Position numbers and translations under genes: made by a program
In this document: positions 9,315 through 18,016 of the stretch, piece after piece
Layout of the letters: the number at the start of each line of letters is the position of its first letter
Numbering within the stretch: position 1 is the stretch's first letter
The notes under the pieces: model-generated
Told to the model about the DNA's origin: nothing
Database searches by the model: none
Seen by the model: the letters and a program-made list of their open reading frames with translations, nothing else
Source of the DNA: Oceanirhabdus seepicola
GTDB lineage: Bacteria; Bacillota; Clostridia; Clostridiales; Clostridiaceae
Assembly: GCF_023684385.1 (NCBI RefSeq)
Contig: NZ_JAGSOJ010000001.1
Coordinates: 744,001 to 808,000, forward strand
Direction of reading: 5' to 3'
DNA length: 64,000 nt

Positions 9315-10565
9315 ATGACAAATCAAGCGTATGGGTTAGTTTTAGCAGGTGGCGGTGCAAAGGGCAGCTATCAATTAGGAGTTTGGAAATCATTAAGAGA
9401 ATTAGGTATTGAAATAGAAGCTGTTACAGGCACTTCAATTGGTGCTTTAAATGGTTCCATGATCGCTTTGGATGCTTTTGATGAAGCTTATGATTTATGG
9501 TATAATCTAAAACCCTCTACTGCTATCAAAGGAAATGAAATGGTTCTTGAAAAATTAGTAAATAATGATATCGATATGAAGTCATTTAATCCAATTTTAA
9601 AGTATATGAGAAATGTTTTAGAAGAAGGTGGTTTAAATATTGATCCCCTTAGAGAAGTATTAAAGGTTAAAATTGATGAAAATAAATTAAGAGCCTCTAA
9701 AATCGACTTTGGAATAGTAACAGTATCTCTTACAGATCGGAAACCGGTAGAAGTTTTCATAGATAAAATACCCCAAGGAAGATTACATGACTATCTTATT
9801 GCATCTTCAAATTTACCTGTGTTTAAATCTGAAGAAATTGACGGTAAAAAATATCTTGATGGATGCTTTCACGATAATCTTCCAATTAAATTGATGGCAT
9901 CAAAGGGCTATAAGAAAATAATAGCTGTTGATCTTGGAGCATTTGGTGTTAAAAGAAGTGTAAAAAAAGACGACTTAGATATAACATATATAACTCCATC
10001 TGAACCCCTAGGGAATTCATTAGAGTTTAAAAAAGAAACAGCCAGAAGGAATATAGACATGGGTTATTATGATACCTTAAAAATATTTAAAAACCTCCAT
10101 GGTAAAAAATATTATCTTAATAACTTGCCTGAAGAAGATTATATAATGAATAGATTATTATCTTTTCCTGAAAGTCTAGTAATCAATTTAGGAAAACTCT
10201 TTGGTATTGAGGGGATATCCTATAGAAGAATGCTATTTGAAAATATTCTTCCTAAAGTGGGCGGACTGCTTGGGTCTTCTGATAGTGATGACTATTCAAC
10301 AATAATTTTGAATTTATATGAATTTGTTGCAGAAAAACTTAAAATAGATAGATATACAATCTATAATTACGATGATTTCGTAGAATTGGTTACTTTAAAA
10401 CTTAGTGAATATTCACCAAAAAATATTGAACTAAAAATAATTCCGAAAATCCTAAAGCAAAGTAATTTATATAAATGGTCTTTAAAGGATGAATTATTAA
10501 CTCTAGTTCTAATGAAGATTGTTTTAGCTGAAAGTGATTCTGTTAAAGAAGTGATTGGACACTAG
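9315..10565 (+). CDS. Patatin-like phospholipase
   Basis: 416-residue patatin-family serine hydrolase of the RssA/YlbK type. The oxyanion segment GGGAKG lies at residues 12-17, the nucleophile elbow GTSIG at 39-43 (Ser41), and the catalytic-dyad aspartate at Asp182 in LDGCFHDNLP. The usual DGG/A reads DGC here. The C-terminal about 190 residues are helical and not recognised. The family cleaves acyl ester bonds of lipids. No signal peptide, so it is likely cytoplasmic or membrane-peripheral. The start follows GAGGTG. A terminator-like palindrome and a structured repeat lie directly downstream. A second, unrelated-looking patatin is encoded at 32311-33348. Confidence 0.9.
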   Translation: MTNQAYGLVLAGGGAKGSYQLGVWKSLRELGIEIEAVTGTSIGALNGSMIALDAFDEAYDLWYNLKPSTAIKGNEMVLEKLVNNDIDMKSFNPILKYMRNVLEEGGLNIDPLREVLKVKIDENKLRASKIDFGIVTVSLTDRKPVEVFIDKIPQGRLHDYLIASSNLPVFKSEEIDGKKYLDGCFHDNLPIKLMASKGYKKIIAVDLGAFGVKRSVKKDDLDITYITPSEPLGNSLEFKKETARRNIDMGYYDTLKIFKNLHGKKYYLNNLPEEDYIMNRLLSFPESLVINLGKLFGIEGISYRRMLFENILPKVGGLLGSSDSDDYSTIILNLYEFVAEKLKIDRYTIYNYDDFVELVTLKLSEYSPKNIELKIIPKILKQSNLYKWSLKDELLTLVLMKIVLAESDSVKEVIGH

Positions 10566-10582
10566 AATAAGGTATAACTAAA

Positions 10583-10780
10583 AGTAGGCTATATGCCTAC
10601 TGAGTTTTTTTACAAAGTTACAATATATTGTTTTGACTCTGTTTTCTGTCTTAAGAATTTCAGGCGTTGAAAAAGCCCAAGGTCAAGGAACAAGATGAGC
10701 GAGCAGCGCAGCAGCACAGCGAGTCTTAGTGACGATGAGATTGGGCTTTTTCAACAGCCTGAGTAGGCTATATGCCTACT
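10583..10780. repeat. Structured insertion element, copy 1, flanked by 19-bp direct repeats
   Basis: A 160-bp segment (10602-10761) is bracketed by two identical 19-bp copies of AGTAGGCTATATGCCTACT (10583-10601 and 10762-10780), each a 7-bp-stem palindrome. Inside, CAGGCGTTGAAAAAGCCCAA (10661-10680) pairs with 10741-10761 around a GC-richer core. The left palindrome plus the element's own GAGTTTTTTT makes a terminator for the patatin gene. A homologous copy in opposite orientation lies at 35125-35303, again between palindrome copies. No coding capacity. Confidence 0.85.
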
Positions 10781-10795
10781 TTCATCATACCTCTT

Positions 10796-12400
10796 TTAAA
10801 TTATTATTGTAGTTCCGTCAAACTTTGTAAGACAGAAACCCTTAAAGTTCTCGTTATAGGTTTTCATAAAGTCATGAATAATTCCAATTGCAACAGCTTC
10901 TCCTATTTTTAGTCCTTCTATTCCATCTGAACGCCAGTGAACACCTGCAGTATCTCGACCAAGAGAAAGATTAGAAGCAAGCTTATTTAGTTCACCAAGA
11001 ACGGTGAGGGGCGTACCTGTATAAGGAAGTACAGATAACCCATCAGCACTAGCTACAAGTGGGTGCGGTATAATATAATCTTCATTAAAAAATGCTTTCA
11101 TCATAGTAACACCTGCTCCAGCAATAGCAGCGTGCCCTGCTGGATAGGAAGGATGAGTAGGACTTCCTTCTGGATAAGCCATTGGCAACAAGTACGTTCC
11201 ATATCTCTCGAAAACTTTAGAAACAGCCATACAATTTAATATTTCTGAGTTAATAGGATAACTAGTAGCCCCTGTTAAGTTATTCTGAACACATCCTCCA
11301 AATGCCTCTGGTCGTAATCGACGGTGAACTAAGAATTTTTGGAACCAAGCAGATTCTAGTGCTATCCTCGCTGATTTTCCAATCAAATCTAAAACATATG
11401 CTGACCCAAAGGTAACAAAGCCATTTTGTGTTTTAGAACATATATAAGGATTTTCTGAACACATTGCTTTCTTACCAAACCCTAATAAAATCAGGCAAGC
11501 ATTTAGCATGCTTTGATAAGTGAAATCTCCATGAACCCATTCAGATAAATCTCTACCATCACGAATATATCGCGGTTGAGGGTCGTATTCAGGTAATTCA
11601 CTTGGAACACCTCCATTTTGAATATTTAACCATTCATCATATGAAGTCATATAGTCTTTTCCAGGTAATGCAGTACGGTAATGTTGTACAAGAGTTTTTG
11701 ATCCATATGGAACATCCAAGCACAAAAATTGTGAAATATAAGGGCCTATCAAATCTCCCTCTAGATTACCACGAAATATTGTTCCTGGAGTAACTTCTCC
11801 ATCCTCTTTTGGTCCACGATAATCTGAAAACTGGGACATATCACTAGCTGCTTCACTAATAAGAGTATTAGTATCATAGTCAGCAAAAGGTATATCACGA
11901 GTTAATGCTCTCCAGTAATCTTCACCCATCTCACTAGCCTCCCATGCACTACTAAAGGTAGGTGCTACAGGCATAGTTAAATGATGAGAATTTGGTCCTT
12001 CCAAATCAAATGCATAAGCTCCCTGAGGATTAGCAAATTTTCTAACCCCACCTAACGGGATATCTTCAAACATTTCAGGATTTCCTGTTGTTAAAGCTCT
12101 AATCCATATACTATAGCCCCCCTTATTAACCTCACCTAGTTCATTGTGGGGCATTACCTTAGAAAAATTCCCAATTTTATTTGGATATAAGTCTTCATCT
12201 CCATTACAAGGGTGATCTGGTAATGGAAGGTTTTTTTGAAAACTAGCTGCATCTACACGGATTTTATATGCTTTTTGATTAGTTTGCCGTGGTGTTAATG
12301 GTCCAATTTCGTAAGATTTAATTGGTTTATAATTTCCATTTATTTCTTCATTATCATTTTCATAAATAATTAATTTTTTCTCATCTTTTAAATTGTTCAA
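10796..12400 (-). CDS. Vanadium-dependent haloperoxidase-type PAP2 superfamily protein
   Basis: Protein of about 534 residues in the vanadium haloperoxidase/acid phosphatase superfamily. Numbering from a further-upstream ATG at 12430, the vanadate/phosphate-site residues are Lys365 and Arg373 (KFLVHRRLRPE, 8 apart as in algal bromoperoxidases), Gly432-His433 in SYPAGHAAIAG, and Arg492 and His498 (GRDTAGVHWRSD, 6 apart). The usual Ser of the SGH motif is Ala431. Enzymes of this class oxidise halides with peroxide, but the fold also serves phosphatases, so activity is uncertain. The start is taken as TTG 12400 because AGGAGG lies nine bases upstream; ATG 12430 has no ribosome site. No clear signal peptide is seen. 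Confidence 0.85.
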   Translation of the reverse strand: MNNLKDEKKLIIYENDNEEINGNYKPIKSYEIGPLTPRQTNQKAYKIRVDAASFQKNLPLPDHPCNGDEDLYPNKIGNFSKVMPHNELGEVNKGGYSIWIRALTTGNPEMFEDIPLGGVRKFANPQGAYAFDLEGPNSHHLTMPVAPTFSSAWEASEMGEDYWRALTRDIPFADYDTNTLISEAASDMSQFSDYRGPKEDGEVTPGTIFRGNLEGDLIGPYISQFLCLDVPYGSKTLVQHYRTALPGKDYMTSYDEWLNIQNGGVPSELPEYDPQPRYIRDGRDLSEWVHGDFTYQSMLNACLILLGFGKKAMCSENPYICSKTQNGFVTFGSAYVLDLIGKSARIALESAWFQKFLVHRRLRPEAFGGCVQNNLTGATSYPINSEILNCMAVSKVFERYGTYLLPMAYPEGSPTHPSYPAGHAAIAGAGVTMMKAFFNEDYIIPHPLVASADGLSVLPYTGTPLTVLGELNKLASNLSLGRDTAGVHWRSDGIEGLKIGEAVAIGIIHDFMKTYNENFKGFCLTKFDGTTIII

Positions 12401-12583
12401 CTCTTTTTTCCTCCTAGTGAAATCTATCATAATATAATATATGCACGTGGCTTAGCTTCTGCCCCCATCCACTCTTAGGATTGAGGCAGACCTTCATCCG
12501 TTTTTCTCAAAAAGTAAATAAGGAAGCAGATATTATTTTATCTACCTCCTCAAACTGGTGAATTATTCATATCATATTGAGAT

Positions 12584-12620
12584 AAAATAACCATCATGAT
12601 TTATCATGATGGTTATTTTA
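12584..12620 (-). terminator. Amidase terminator, member of a repeated hairpin family
   Basis: AACCATCATGATTTATCATGATGGTT flanked by AAAAT/ATTTT forms a long perfect stem just after the amidase stop. A near-identical hairpin lies at 16508-16544 and a related one at 44695-44736. Confidence 0.85.
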
Positions 12621-12629
12621 TACTGAGTT

Positions 12630-14285
12630 CTATTCAATAATCATTTTCGGATCTTTCCTATTTTTTGTTCCTTGCTCATATGAATAAGCTGCTTTTATTA
12701 ATTTACCCTCTTCAAACTTTGATGCCACTAAAGTGATTCCTATAGGTTCTCCACCTTCTCTATATCCAGTTGGAATTGTAATCGCCGGATACCCTGCTGG
12801 TGCATAAACACCTGAAAAATAATTACTTAATGTTAATAAAACTTCAACATCATTATCTTTCAACACCTTGTCTATAGCATCACCAGCTACTTTTCTATTA
12901 TTTTCAATATCTTTCTTTATTTCTTCCTCTGTAAATTTATTTTCTTGTGCCATTTCTATTAAAGCTTGATTGTATGGAGCTCTATTTTCCATATCTTCTT
13001 TATTAAATTTTATTATATCTTCTATATTTTTAATATCCTTTGAACCTATATTCTTTAAATACTGATTTACATCATTCTTATAACCGTGTACAAGTACATT
13101 CATATAATTAACTCCAAAAGCTTCCTCTCCTGCTTTTACTTCTATAACCTCAGCTCCTAGATTCTTTAAATCTTCAACAGCTTTATCTAAGATTTCCTTA
13201 TCGCCTTTTCTATAATTTGAAACTACCATGTCATCTACTAATAAACCTATTTTCATTCCCTTTAATCCATCTTTATCTAAGAATTTAGTATAATCAACAC
13301 CCTCAAACTCTTTAGCATTTTCTGTTTCAATATCATTACTATCAAATCCAACTAATTCATTAAATAAAATAACGGCATCTTTAACGTTTTTCCCTATTGT
13401 TCCCGCTGTATCTTGAGCTTCTGCTATAGGTATTATTCTATCTCTACTTAATAGTCCTAAAGATGGCTTTATTCCAACAACTGAGTTTTGGCTTGATGGA
13501 TATATCATTGAACCAGCTGTTTCTGAACCTATAGAAATTGGCGCTAAACCAGCTGCTACTGATGCTGCTGAACCTGAGCTTGAACCACCTACATCAAAAC
13601 TTCCATATGGATTATGTGTTTGTCCACCTAATGCAGAATATCCATTTGATGAATTACTAGACATAAAATTAGCCCATTCACTCATATTCGCTTTTCCTAA
13701 AATAATACCATTTGCTTTTCTTATTTTCCCAACAATAAAAGCATCTCTATCACATTTAGAATTTTCTAAAGCTGCTGCGCCTGCAGTATTATGCATTTTA
13801 TCTCCTGTACCAATATTATCTTTTAATAATACTGGTATACCAAAAAGATTTCCATCAATTTTTCCATTATCTAATTGCTTATCTAACTGTTTAGCTATTT
13901 CTATAGCATCAGGATTTAATTCTATTACAGTATTTAATTTATTCTCATCATACATTTCTATTCTTATAAGATAAAAAGCTGTAACTTCCTCTACTGAATA
14001 AGTTTTGTTTTTAAAGCCTTCTTGAATCTTTGTAACATCACTATGTAATATTAACTCCTCTAATTCTTTAAATCTTTCCTCACTGATTTTTTCCATACTT
14101 TCTTTAAATGGTGAAAAATCTAAAGTCTTTTTACAAGAAGTTTTAACCTCATTTGTATACTGTTTTTTAACTTGAGCTTTGATTTGTCCATCTGGCATAA
14201 ATCCTTTAATCTTATAATATAGAAATCCACCTGCACCCACTGCTAATATTAATCCACCGATTAATATTTTTTTTAATATCTTCAT
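12630..14285 (-). CDS. Membrane-anchored amidase-signature hydrolase
   Basis: Amidase-signature family enzyme of about 551 residues. An N-terminal hydrophobic anchor (KKILIGGLILAVGAGGFLYY) is followed by a long linker and the catalytic core. The Ser-cisSer-Lys triad is visible: Lys in VLLKDNIGT, the glycine/serine-rich GGSSSGSAASVAAG, and the nucleophile in ISIGSETAGS. The family hydrolyses amides; relatives include GatA, but no gatB/gatC genes are present and the anchor argues for an extracytoplasmic hydrolase. The start at 14285 has AAGGAGG nine bases upstream; a longer frame to 14312 lacks one. It follows the M48 protease gene by 39 bp and is probably co-transcribed with it under the divergent MerR regulator. 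Confidence 0.88.
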   Translation of the reverse strand: MKILKKILIGGLILAVGAGGFLYYKIKGFMPDGQIKAQVKKQYTNEVKTSCKKTLDFSPFKESMEKISEERFKELEELILHSDVTKIQEGFKNKTYSVEEVTAFYLIRIEMYDENKLNTVIELNPDAIEIAKQLDKQLDNGKIDGNLFGIPVLLKDNIGTGDKMHNTAGAAALENSKCDRDAFIVGKIRKANGIILGKANMSEWANFMSSNSSNGYSALGGQTHNPYGSFDVGGSSSGSAASVAAGLAPISIGSETAGSMIYPSSQNSVVGIKPSLGLLSRDRIIPIAEAQDTAGTIGKNVKDAVILFNELVGFDSNDIETENAKEFEGVDYTKFLDKDGLKGMKIGLLVDDMVVSNYRKGDKEILDKAVEDLKNLGAEVIEVKAGEEAFGVNYMNVLVHGYKNDVNQYLKNIGSKDIKNIEDIIKFNKEDMENRAPYNQALIEMAQENKFTEEEIKKDIENNRKVAGDAIDKVLKDNDVEVLLTLSNYFSGVYAPAGYPAITIPTGYREGGEPIGITLVASKFEEGKLIKAAYSYEQGTKNRKDPKMIIE

Positions 14286-14323
14286 ATTATTTATCCTCCT
14301 TTTTACAAACATAAAAATCTATT

Positions 14324-15142
14324 TTATAATACTTCTCCTGGTTTATCTAGGTTTTGAATTGCTTTAATACGCTTTGGCATTATAGGATGTGATGCTGTTA
14401 AGTTATGTACCCAACAGAAAATCCCTTTGCAATTTTTACTTGTTTCAAGATACTCATCAATATTAACTTGTTTATAAAGATGTTTTCCAGCTGATAGTAC
14501 TATTAATCCATCTACTCCCTCAGGACACAACCAAGCGGCATGACGGTCACAAGTATACTCTTTTACACGACTTTGAGTTGACCCCCAAATAGGTATCATA
14601 GATGCAAAAATCTCCACAATAACCATTCCCATTGTGGCATGTTTTCTCTTTAGGTGTGTTAGCTCGTGCCCAATCACAAACGCTAATGTATCTAAATCTT
14701 TGTGTTCTAAATAACACAGTTCAAATATATCTGAATTAATTGAAATATATTTTCTTGAGAAAAATGCCGTAGCAAAAGCATTTATTACTCCACCAGCTTG
14801 GACTACATAAGCCTCTGGTACATATCCCATCTCTAGTTTATCTGAAAAGTTCTTTATAACCTGATAAACTTCTGGAAATTGTTTTTCAGTGATTTGTATA
14901 GAAGTGGCTCTTGATTTAGCATATTGTTTACCCATACCAAAGATTACAATCGGTATTACTACGAATGCACCTGCTGCTACCTGTATAATTTCTTCGTCAA
15001 TACTATCAATATTAATTAGTGCGTAAAAACCTATCCCAACAATGCTAGTTACTATTATAATAAAAATCACTATATTCATAGCTCTCATTTTTTTTTCCCA
15101 AGGATGAATTAAATTTTTACTGATACTTTTATAACTTTCCAT
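14324..15142 (-). CDS. M48-family membrane zinc metalloprotease
   Basis: 272-residue M48 peptidase. Two N-terminal transmembrane segments (about 24-45 and 52-70) precede the protease domain. The zinc motif is HELTH (His159, Glu160, His163), with a likely third ligand Glu195 in VKEYTCDRHA. NAFATAFFSRKYISI matches the substrate-cleft strand of HtpX-like enzymes, yet the protein is shorter and more like the YcaL/LoiP M48 group. It is the first gene of a two-gene unit with the anchored amidase and is divergent from a MerR regulator, suggesting an envelope-stress or compound-inducible module. Substrate unknown. Confidence 0.87.
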   Translation of the reverse strand: MESYKSISKNLIHPWEKKMRAMNIVIFIIIVTSIVGIGFYALINIDSIDEEIIQVAAGAFVVIPIVIFGMGKQYAKSRATSIQITEKQFPEVYQVIKNFSDKLEMGYVPEAYVVQAGGVINAFATAFFSRKYISINSDIFELCYLEHKDLDTLAFVIGHELTHLKRKHATMGMVIVEIFASMIPIWGSTQSRVKEYTCDRHAAWLCPEGVDGLIVLSAGKHLYKQVNIDEYLETSKNCKGIFCWVHNLTASHPIMPKRIKAIQNLDKPGEVL

Positions 15143-15182
15143 TAAACTGTCTCCTTTTAATTTATTAAATTATTCTTCAATA

Positions 15183-15213
15183 AATTTACTATATGCACCA
15201 GAGTACATGTCAA
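15183..15213 (-). promoter_or_regulatory. Candidate MerR-type promoter of the M48-amidase unit
   Basis: On the minus strand TTGACA (15208-15213) is followed after a 19-bp spacer by TAAATT. The spacer contains the imperfect dyad ATGTAC-TCTG-GTGCAT, the geometry of MerR-activated promoters. A MerR gene is divergent at 15302. The -10 is weak, so this is a candidate only. Confidence 0.4.
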
Positions 15214-15301
15214 TAGCCAATTTACAACATTTTTTTCATAAACTACGTAGTTAACAACATGGTTTGTGATATAATTAATTTTTAAGAAATGGAGGATCAT
15301 A

Positions 15302-16501
15302 ATGAAAATAAGCCAATTCGCAAAAAAGTTCAAAACAAAAATCACAACTATTCGCTATTATACAGATAAGAATTTACTTTATCCTAAATTAAAAGGTTCT
15401 TATTATGATTATGATGCTAGCTGCGAAAAAGATATGGAATATATTATAAAATACAAGCAAATGGGCTTTTCAATAAATGAAATAATCAAAATCATTACTT
15501 ACAAGCGTTTTTCAAAAACATTGAATTCTATAGAGATAGAATTAATAAATAATATTTTAGAAGATAAAAAATCTGAACTTCACAGTCAAATAAAAGAACT
15601 TAAAACGAGAATAGAGTATATTGATACTTTTAGCAATGAACTTGAACTCCAGACAAAAAAAGAAATTTATGGTTTTCCATTTAGTTGTGTTCACCTATTA
15701 ATATGCCCTCACTGCGGAGAACAACTTACACTATATGAATGTAACGTTACTAGTAAGGGCATTGTAAATGGAAAATGCAAGTGCGTAACTTGCATCTATG
15801 AATGTACCATTGAAAATGGAATAATTAACTGTAGAGAAGATAGATTATTAATCAAAAATAAATCAGAATTAAATAAACTGAACTTTCTTAATCAATCTCT
15901 TTGTGAACAATTTGATTATTTAGGTAGCAAAATTAAAACTTTAAAAGATTTTTGGGATAAAGGTAATGTTTTTTTATTCAATGGAGCTGATATTGAAATT
16001 ATTAGTATGTCCCTTCTAGATAAAACAGAGGTCAATAAAACCTACATATTTACAGAAAGTTCTTATGATGTGCTAACTGATGTTAAAATCAAAGTTGAAG
16101 CCAAAAATTTAAAAGGAAATTTTTTATTTATTTGTCATAAAGATATTATTCCTTTAAAGAAATGTGCCGACCGCTTAATCGACCTCTTTGGTATTAACAT
16201 GAATGCTATTCACGCTAGTGAGACAACCTGTAATATAGATATTACAAAAGAAATCATACTGCCTAATAGTAAATTTTGCGGAACTTACTTTCATTGTACT
16301 AGTGAAAATAGAACTCTAAATACCATTGATTCCATGTATATGGATGATAATTCAATTACAAAGATTTATAATAATATTGGTATCAAAATCCAAACGAAAG
16401 AATTAATAGGTCAATCTAATGAACTAGGAAAATTACTTCCTTTAGAAAGATATAAAGAAGAACTTTTAGGTATAACTACAGTTACTGGAATTTTGTCATA
16501 A
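15302..16501 (+). CDS. MerR-family regulator with large cysteine-rich C-terminal domain
   Basis: 399-residue transcription factor. The N-terminus is a MerR winged helix (ISQFAKKFKTKITTIRYYTDKNLL, then MEYIIKYKQMGFSINEIIKI), followed by a coiled-coil dimerisation helix (about 70-115). The sensor part is unusually long. It holds a four-cysteine zinc-ribbon-like unit, CPHCGEQLTLYEC with CKCVTC (about 135-165), and a C-terminal domain of about 200 residues with alternating hydrophobic strands that could be a Rossmann or methyltransferase-like fold; this is not proven. The ATG follows GGAGG. It is divergent from the M48 protease gene and likely controls it. The ligand is unknown. Confidence 0.82.
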   Translation: MKISQFAKKFKTKITTIRYYTDKNLLYPKLKGSYYDYDASCEKDMEYIIKYKQMGFSINEIIKIITYKRFSKTLNSIEIELINNILEDKKSELHSQIKELKTRIEYIDTFSNELELQTKKEIYGFPFSCVHLLICPHCGEQLTLYECNVTSKGIVNGKCKCVTCIYECTIENGIINCREDRLLIKNKSELNKLNFLNQSLCEQFDYLGSKIKTLKDFWDKGNVFLFNGADIEIISMSLLDKTEVNKTYIFTESSYDVLTDVKIKVEAKNLKGNFLFICHKDIIPLKKCADRLIDLFGINMNAIHASETTCNIDITKEIILPNSKFCGTYFHCTSENRTLNTIDSMYMDDNSITKIYNNIGIKIQTKELIGQSNELGKLLPLERYKEELLGITTVTGILS

Positions 16502-16507
16502 TAAGAT

Positions 16508-16544
16508 AAAATAACCATCATGATTTCTCATGATGGTTATTTTA
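16508..16544 (+). terminator. Terminator after the MerR gene, same hairpin family
   Basis: Same stem (AACCATCATGA/TCATGATGGTT with AAAAT/ATTTT extensions) as at 12584-12620, in the gap between the convergent MerR and NifU-like genes. It should work in both directions. Confidence 0.85.
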
Positions 16545-16556
16545 CAATTTTTATAA

Positions 16557-16940
16557 CTACTTTCCTAAATTTTCATAATAGTCCTCAATAGCATCTCTCA
16601 ATGCTCTTACACCAAGGTTAGAACAATGCTTTTTATTTTCTGGGAGTCCACCTAAGGCTTCTATAATATCATCTTCAGTAATTTTTAGTGCTTCTTCTAA
16701 AGTCTTTCCCTTTGCAATTTCTGTTGCCATACTACTAGTTGCGATAGATGCGGGACATCCCTGCACTAGAAAACTAATATCCTCTATTACATTATTTTCT
16801 ACTCTTATGTAAATATCTAAGTAGTCACCACACTGAGGATCTCCATTTGATCCTTCTCCATTAGGATTATTTATAATTCCTACATTTCTTGGACACATAA
16901 AATGCTCTATAACAATATCTGAATAATCATCTGTAAACAT
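16557..16940 (-). CDS. NifU/IscU-like iron-sulfur cluster scaffold protein
   Basis: About 127 residues, the length of IscU/NifU-N scaffolds. The three conserved cysteines are present: in NGDPQCGDYL, in VQGCPASIATSS and in KKHCSNLGVRAL, with the cluster-adjacent Asp after the first Cys. Such proteins receive sulfur from a cysteine desulfurase and assemble Fe-S clusters. No desulfurase lies beside it, so it may belong to the stand-alone NifU-like group found in clostridia. ATG 16940 is preferred over GTG 16949 because AAGGA sits ten bases upstream. It is a single-gene unit, convergent with the MerR gene. Confidence 0.88.
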   Translation of the reverse strand: MFTDDYSDIVIEHFMCPRNVGIINNPNGEGSNGDPQCGDYLDIYIRVENNVIEDISFLVQGCPASIATSSMATEIAKGKTLEEALKITEDDIIEALGGLPENKKHCSNLGVRALRDAIEDYYENLGK

Positions 16941-17123
16941 AAAATTCACTTCCTTCTAAATATCTTTAAGTACAGATACCAAAACTATACAGTTAATTAG
17001 AATAGCTTGTACTCTTGTTAATCAACATAAACCGTTTCAAGTAATAGGTATATTGATATTTTTCATTTTTATATTACTCGTTTTTTTAGTTATTGTCAAA
17101 TGCCATGAATGAATAATTAATAT

Positions 17124-17158
17124 TAAAAAACTCTTTCTATCCAAAGAAAGAGTTTTTA
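17124..17158 (-). terminator. Terminator of the thiamine operon
   Basis: AAAAACTCTTTC pairs with GAAAGAGTTTTT around a short loop, directly after the thiD stop at 17164, with a T-rich tail on the minus strand. Confidence 0.85.
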
Positions 17159-17163
17159 TATGT

Positions 17164-17946
17164 TTACACGATTTTATAACAATGATTTAATGGCCCGCTT
17201 CCTTTACCAATGTCTAAATTTGCTCTTAATGCTCCAGTTATATATTCCTTGCTGTTACGTATACTTTCTTCAATATTGTGACCTAAAGCAAGGTTACTAG
17301 CTATAGCTGATGATAAAGTGCATCCAGTACCATGTGTATTAGAGTTTATAATTCTCTCCCCTTCAAACCAATGGATTGTACCCTTAGAGAACAATAAATC
17401 ATTGGCGTTATCTTCAAGATGTCCACCTTTGATTAAAATGTGTCCATCATAATTTTCAGCGATTTTCCTAGCTGCCTTCACCATATCCTCTGTTGTCTTT
17501 ATTTTAAATCCACAAAGGATTTCTGCTTCAAAAAGATTAGGCGTAATAACTGTTGATAAGGGTATTAATTCATTTAACAACATATTTATAGCATCATCAT
17601 TAAGAAGTTTGCTACCTGATGTTGCTACCATAACAGGATCTACAACAATATTCTTCGGTTTATACTCTTTTAACTTTTCTGAAATTGCTTCAATAATCTC
17701 AATTGATGCAACCATACCTATCTTTATAGCATCAGGGAAAATATCTGTGAATACACAATCCATTTGATTTTTCACAAAATCCACTGAACAAGCTTCTATA
17801 CCATAGACACCTGTTGTATTTTGAGCCGTTAGTGCAGTTATAACACTCATTCCATAACATTTATGGGCTGTTATTGTTTTTAAGTCTGCTTGAATACCCG
17901 CTCCACCACTACAATCTGATCCCGCAATAGTCAATACTTTCTTCAT
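17164..17946 (-). CDS. thiD: Hydroxymethylpyrimidine (phosphate) kinase ThiD
   Basis: 260 residues, the standard ThiD length. Ribokinase-fold markers are TIAGSDCSGGAGIQADLKT at the N-terminus, VVDPVMVATSG in the middle, HILIKGGHL, and the anion-hole/catalytic motif THGTGCTLSSAIA near residue 205. ThiD phosphorylates HMP to HMP-P and HMP-PP for coupling by ThiE. It is the last gene of the riboswitch-controlled salvage operon, 70 bp after thiE. GAGGTG precedes the ATG. Confidence 0.95.
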   Translation of the reverse strand: MKKVLTIAGSDCSGGAGIQADLKTITAHKCYGMSVITALTAQNTTGVYGIEACSVDFVKNQMDCVFTDIFPDAIKIGMVASIEIIEAISEKLKEYKPKNIVVDPVMVATSGSKLLNDDAINMLLNELIPLSTVITPNLFEAEILCGFKIKTTEDMVKAARKIAENYDGHILIKGGHLEDNANDLLFSKGTIHWFEGERIINSNTHGTGCTLSSAIASNLALGHNIEESIRNSKEYITGALRANLDIGKGSGPLNHCYKIV

Positions 17947-18016
17947 TTCAACACCTCTAATTTCATTAAATAATTTTTTCTCTGTTTTTTGTTCTCTGTT
18001 CTTTTCAAAGATTTCC

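Noticed and set aside
15157..15345. 62-codon minus-strand frame over the MerR start
   Set aside because: Overlaps the MerR start codon and the divergent promoter region; no ribosome site.
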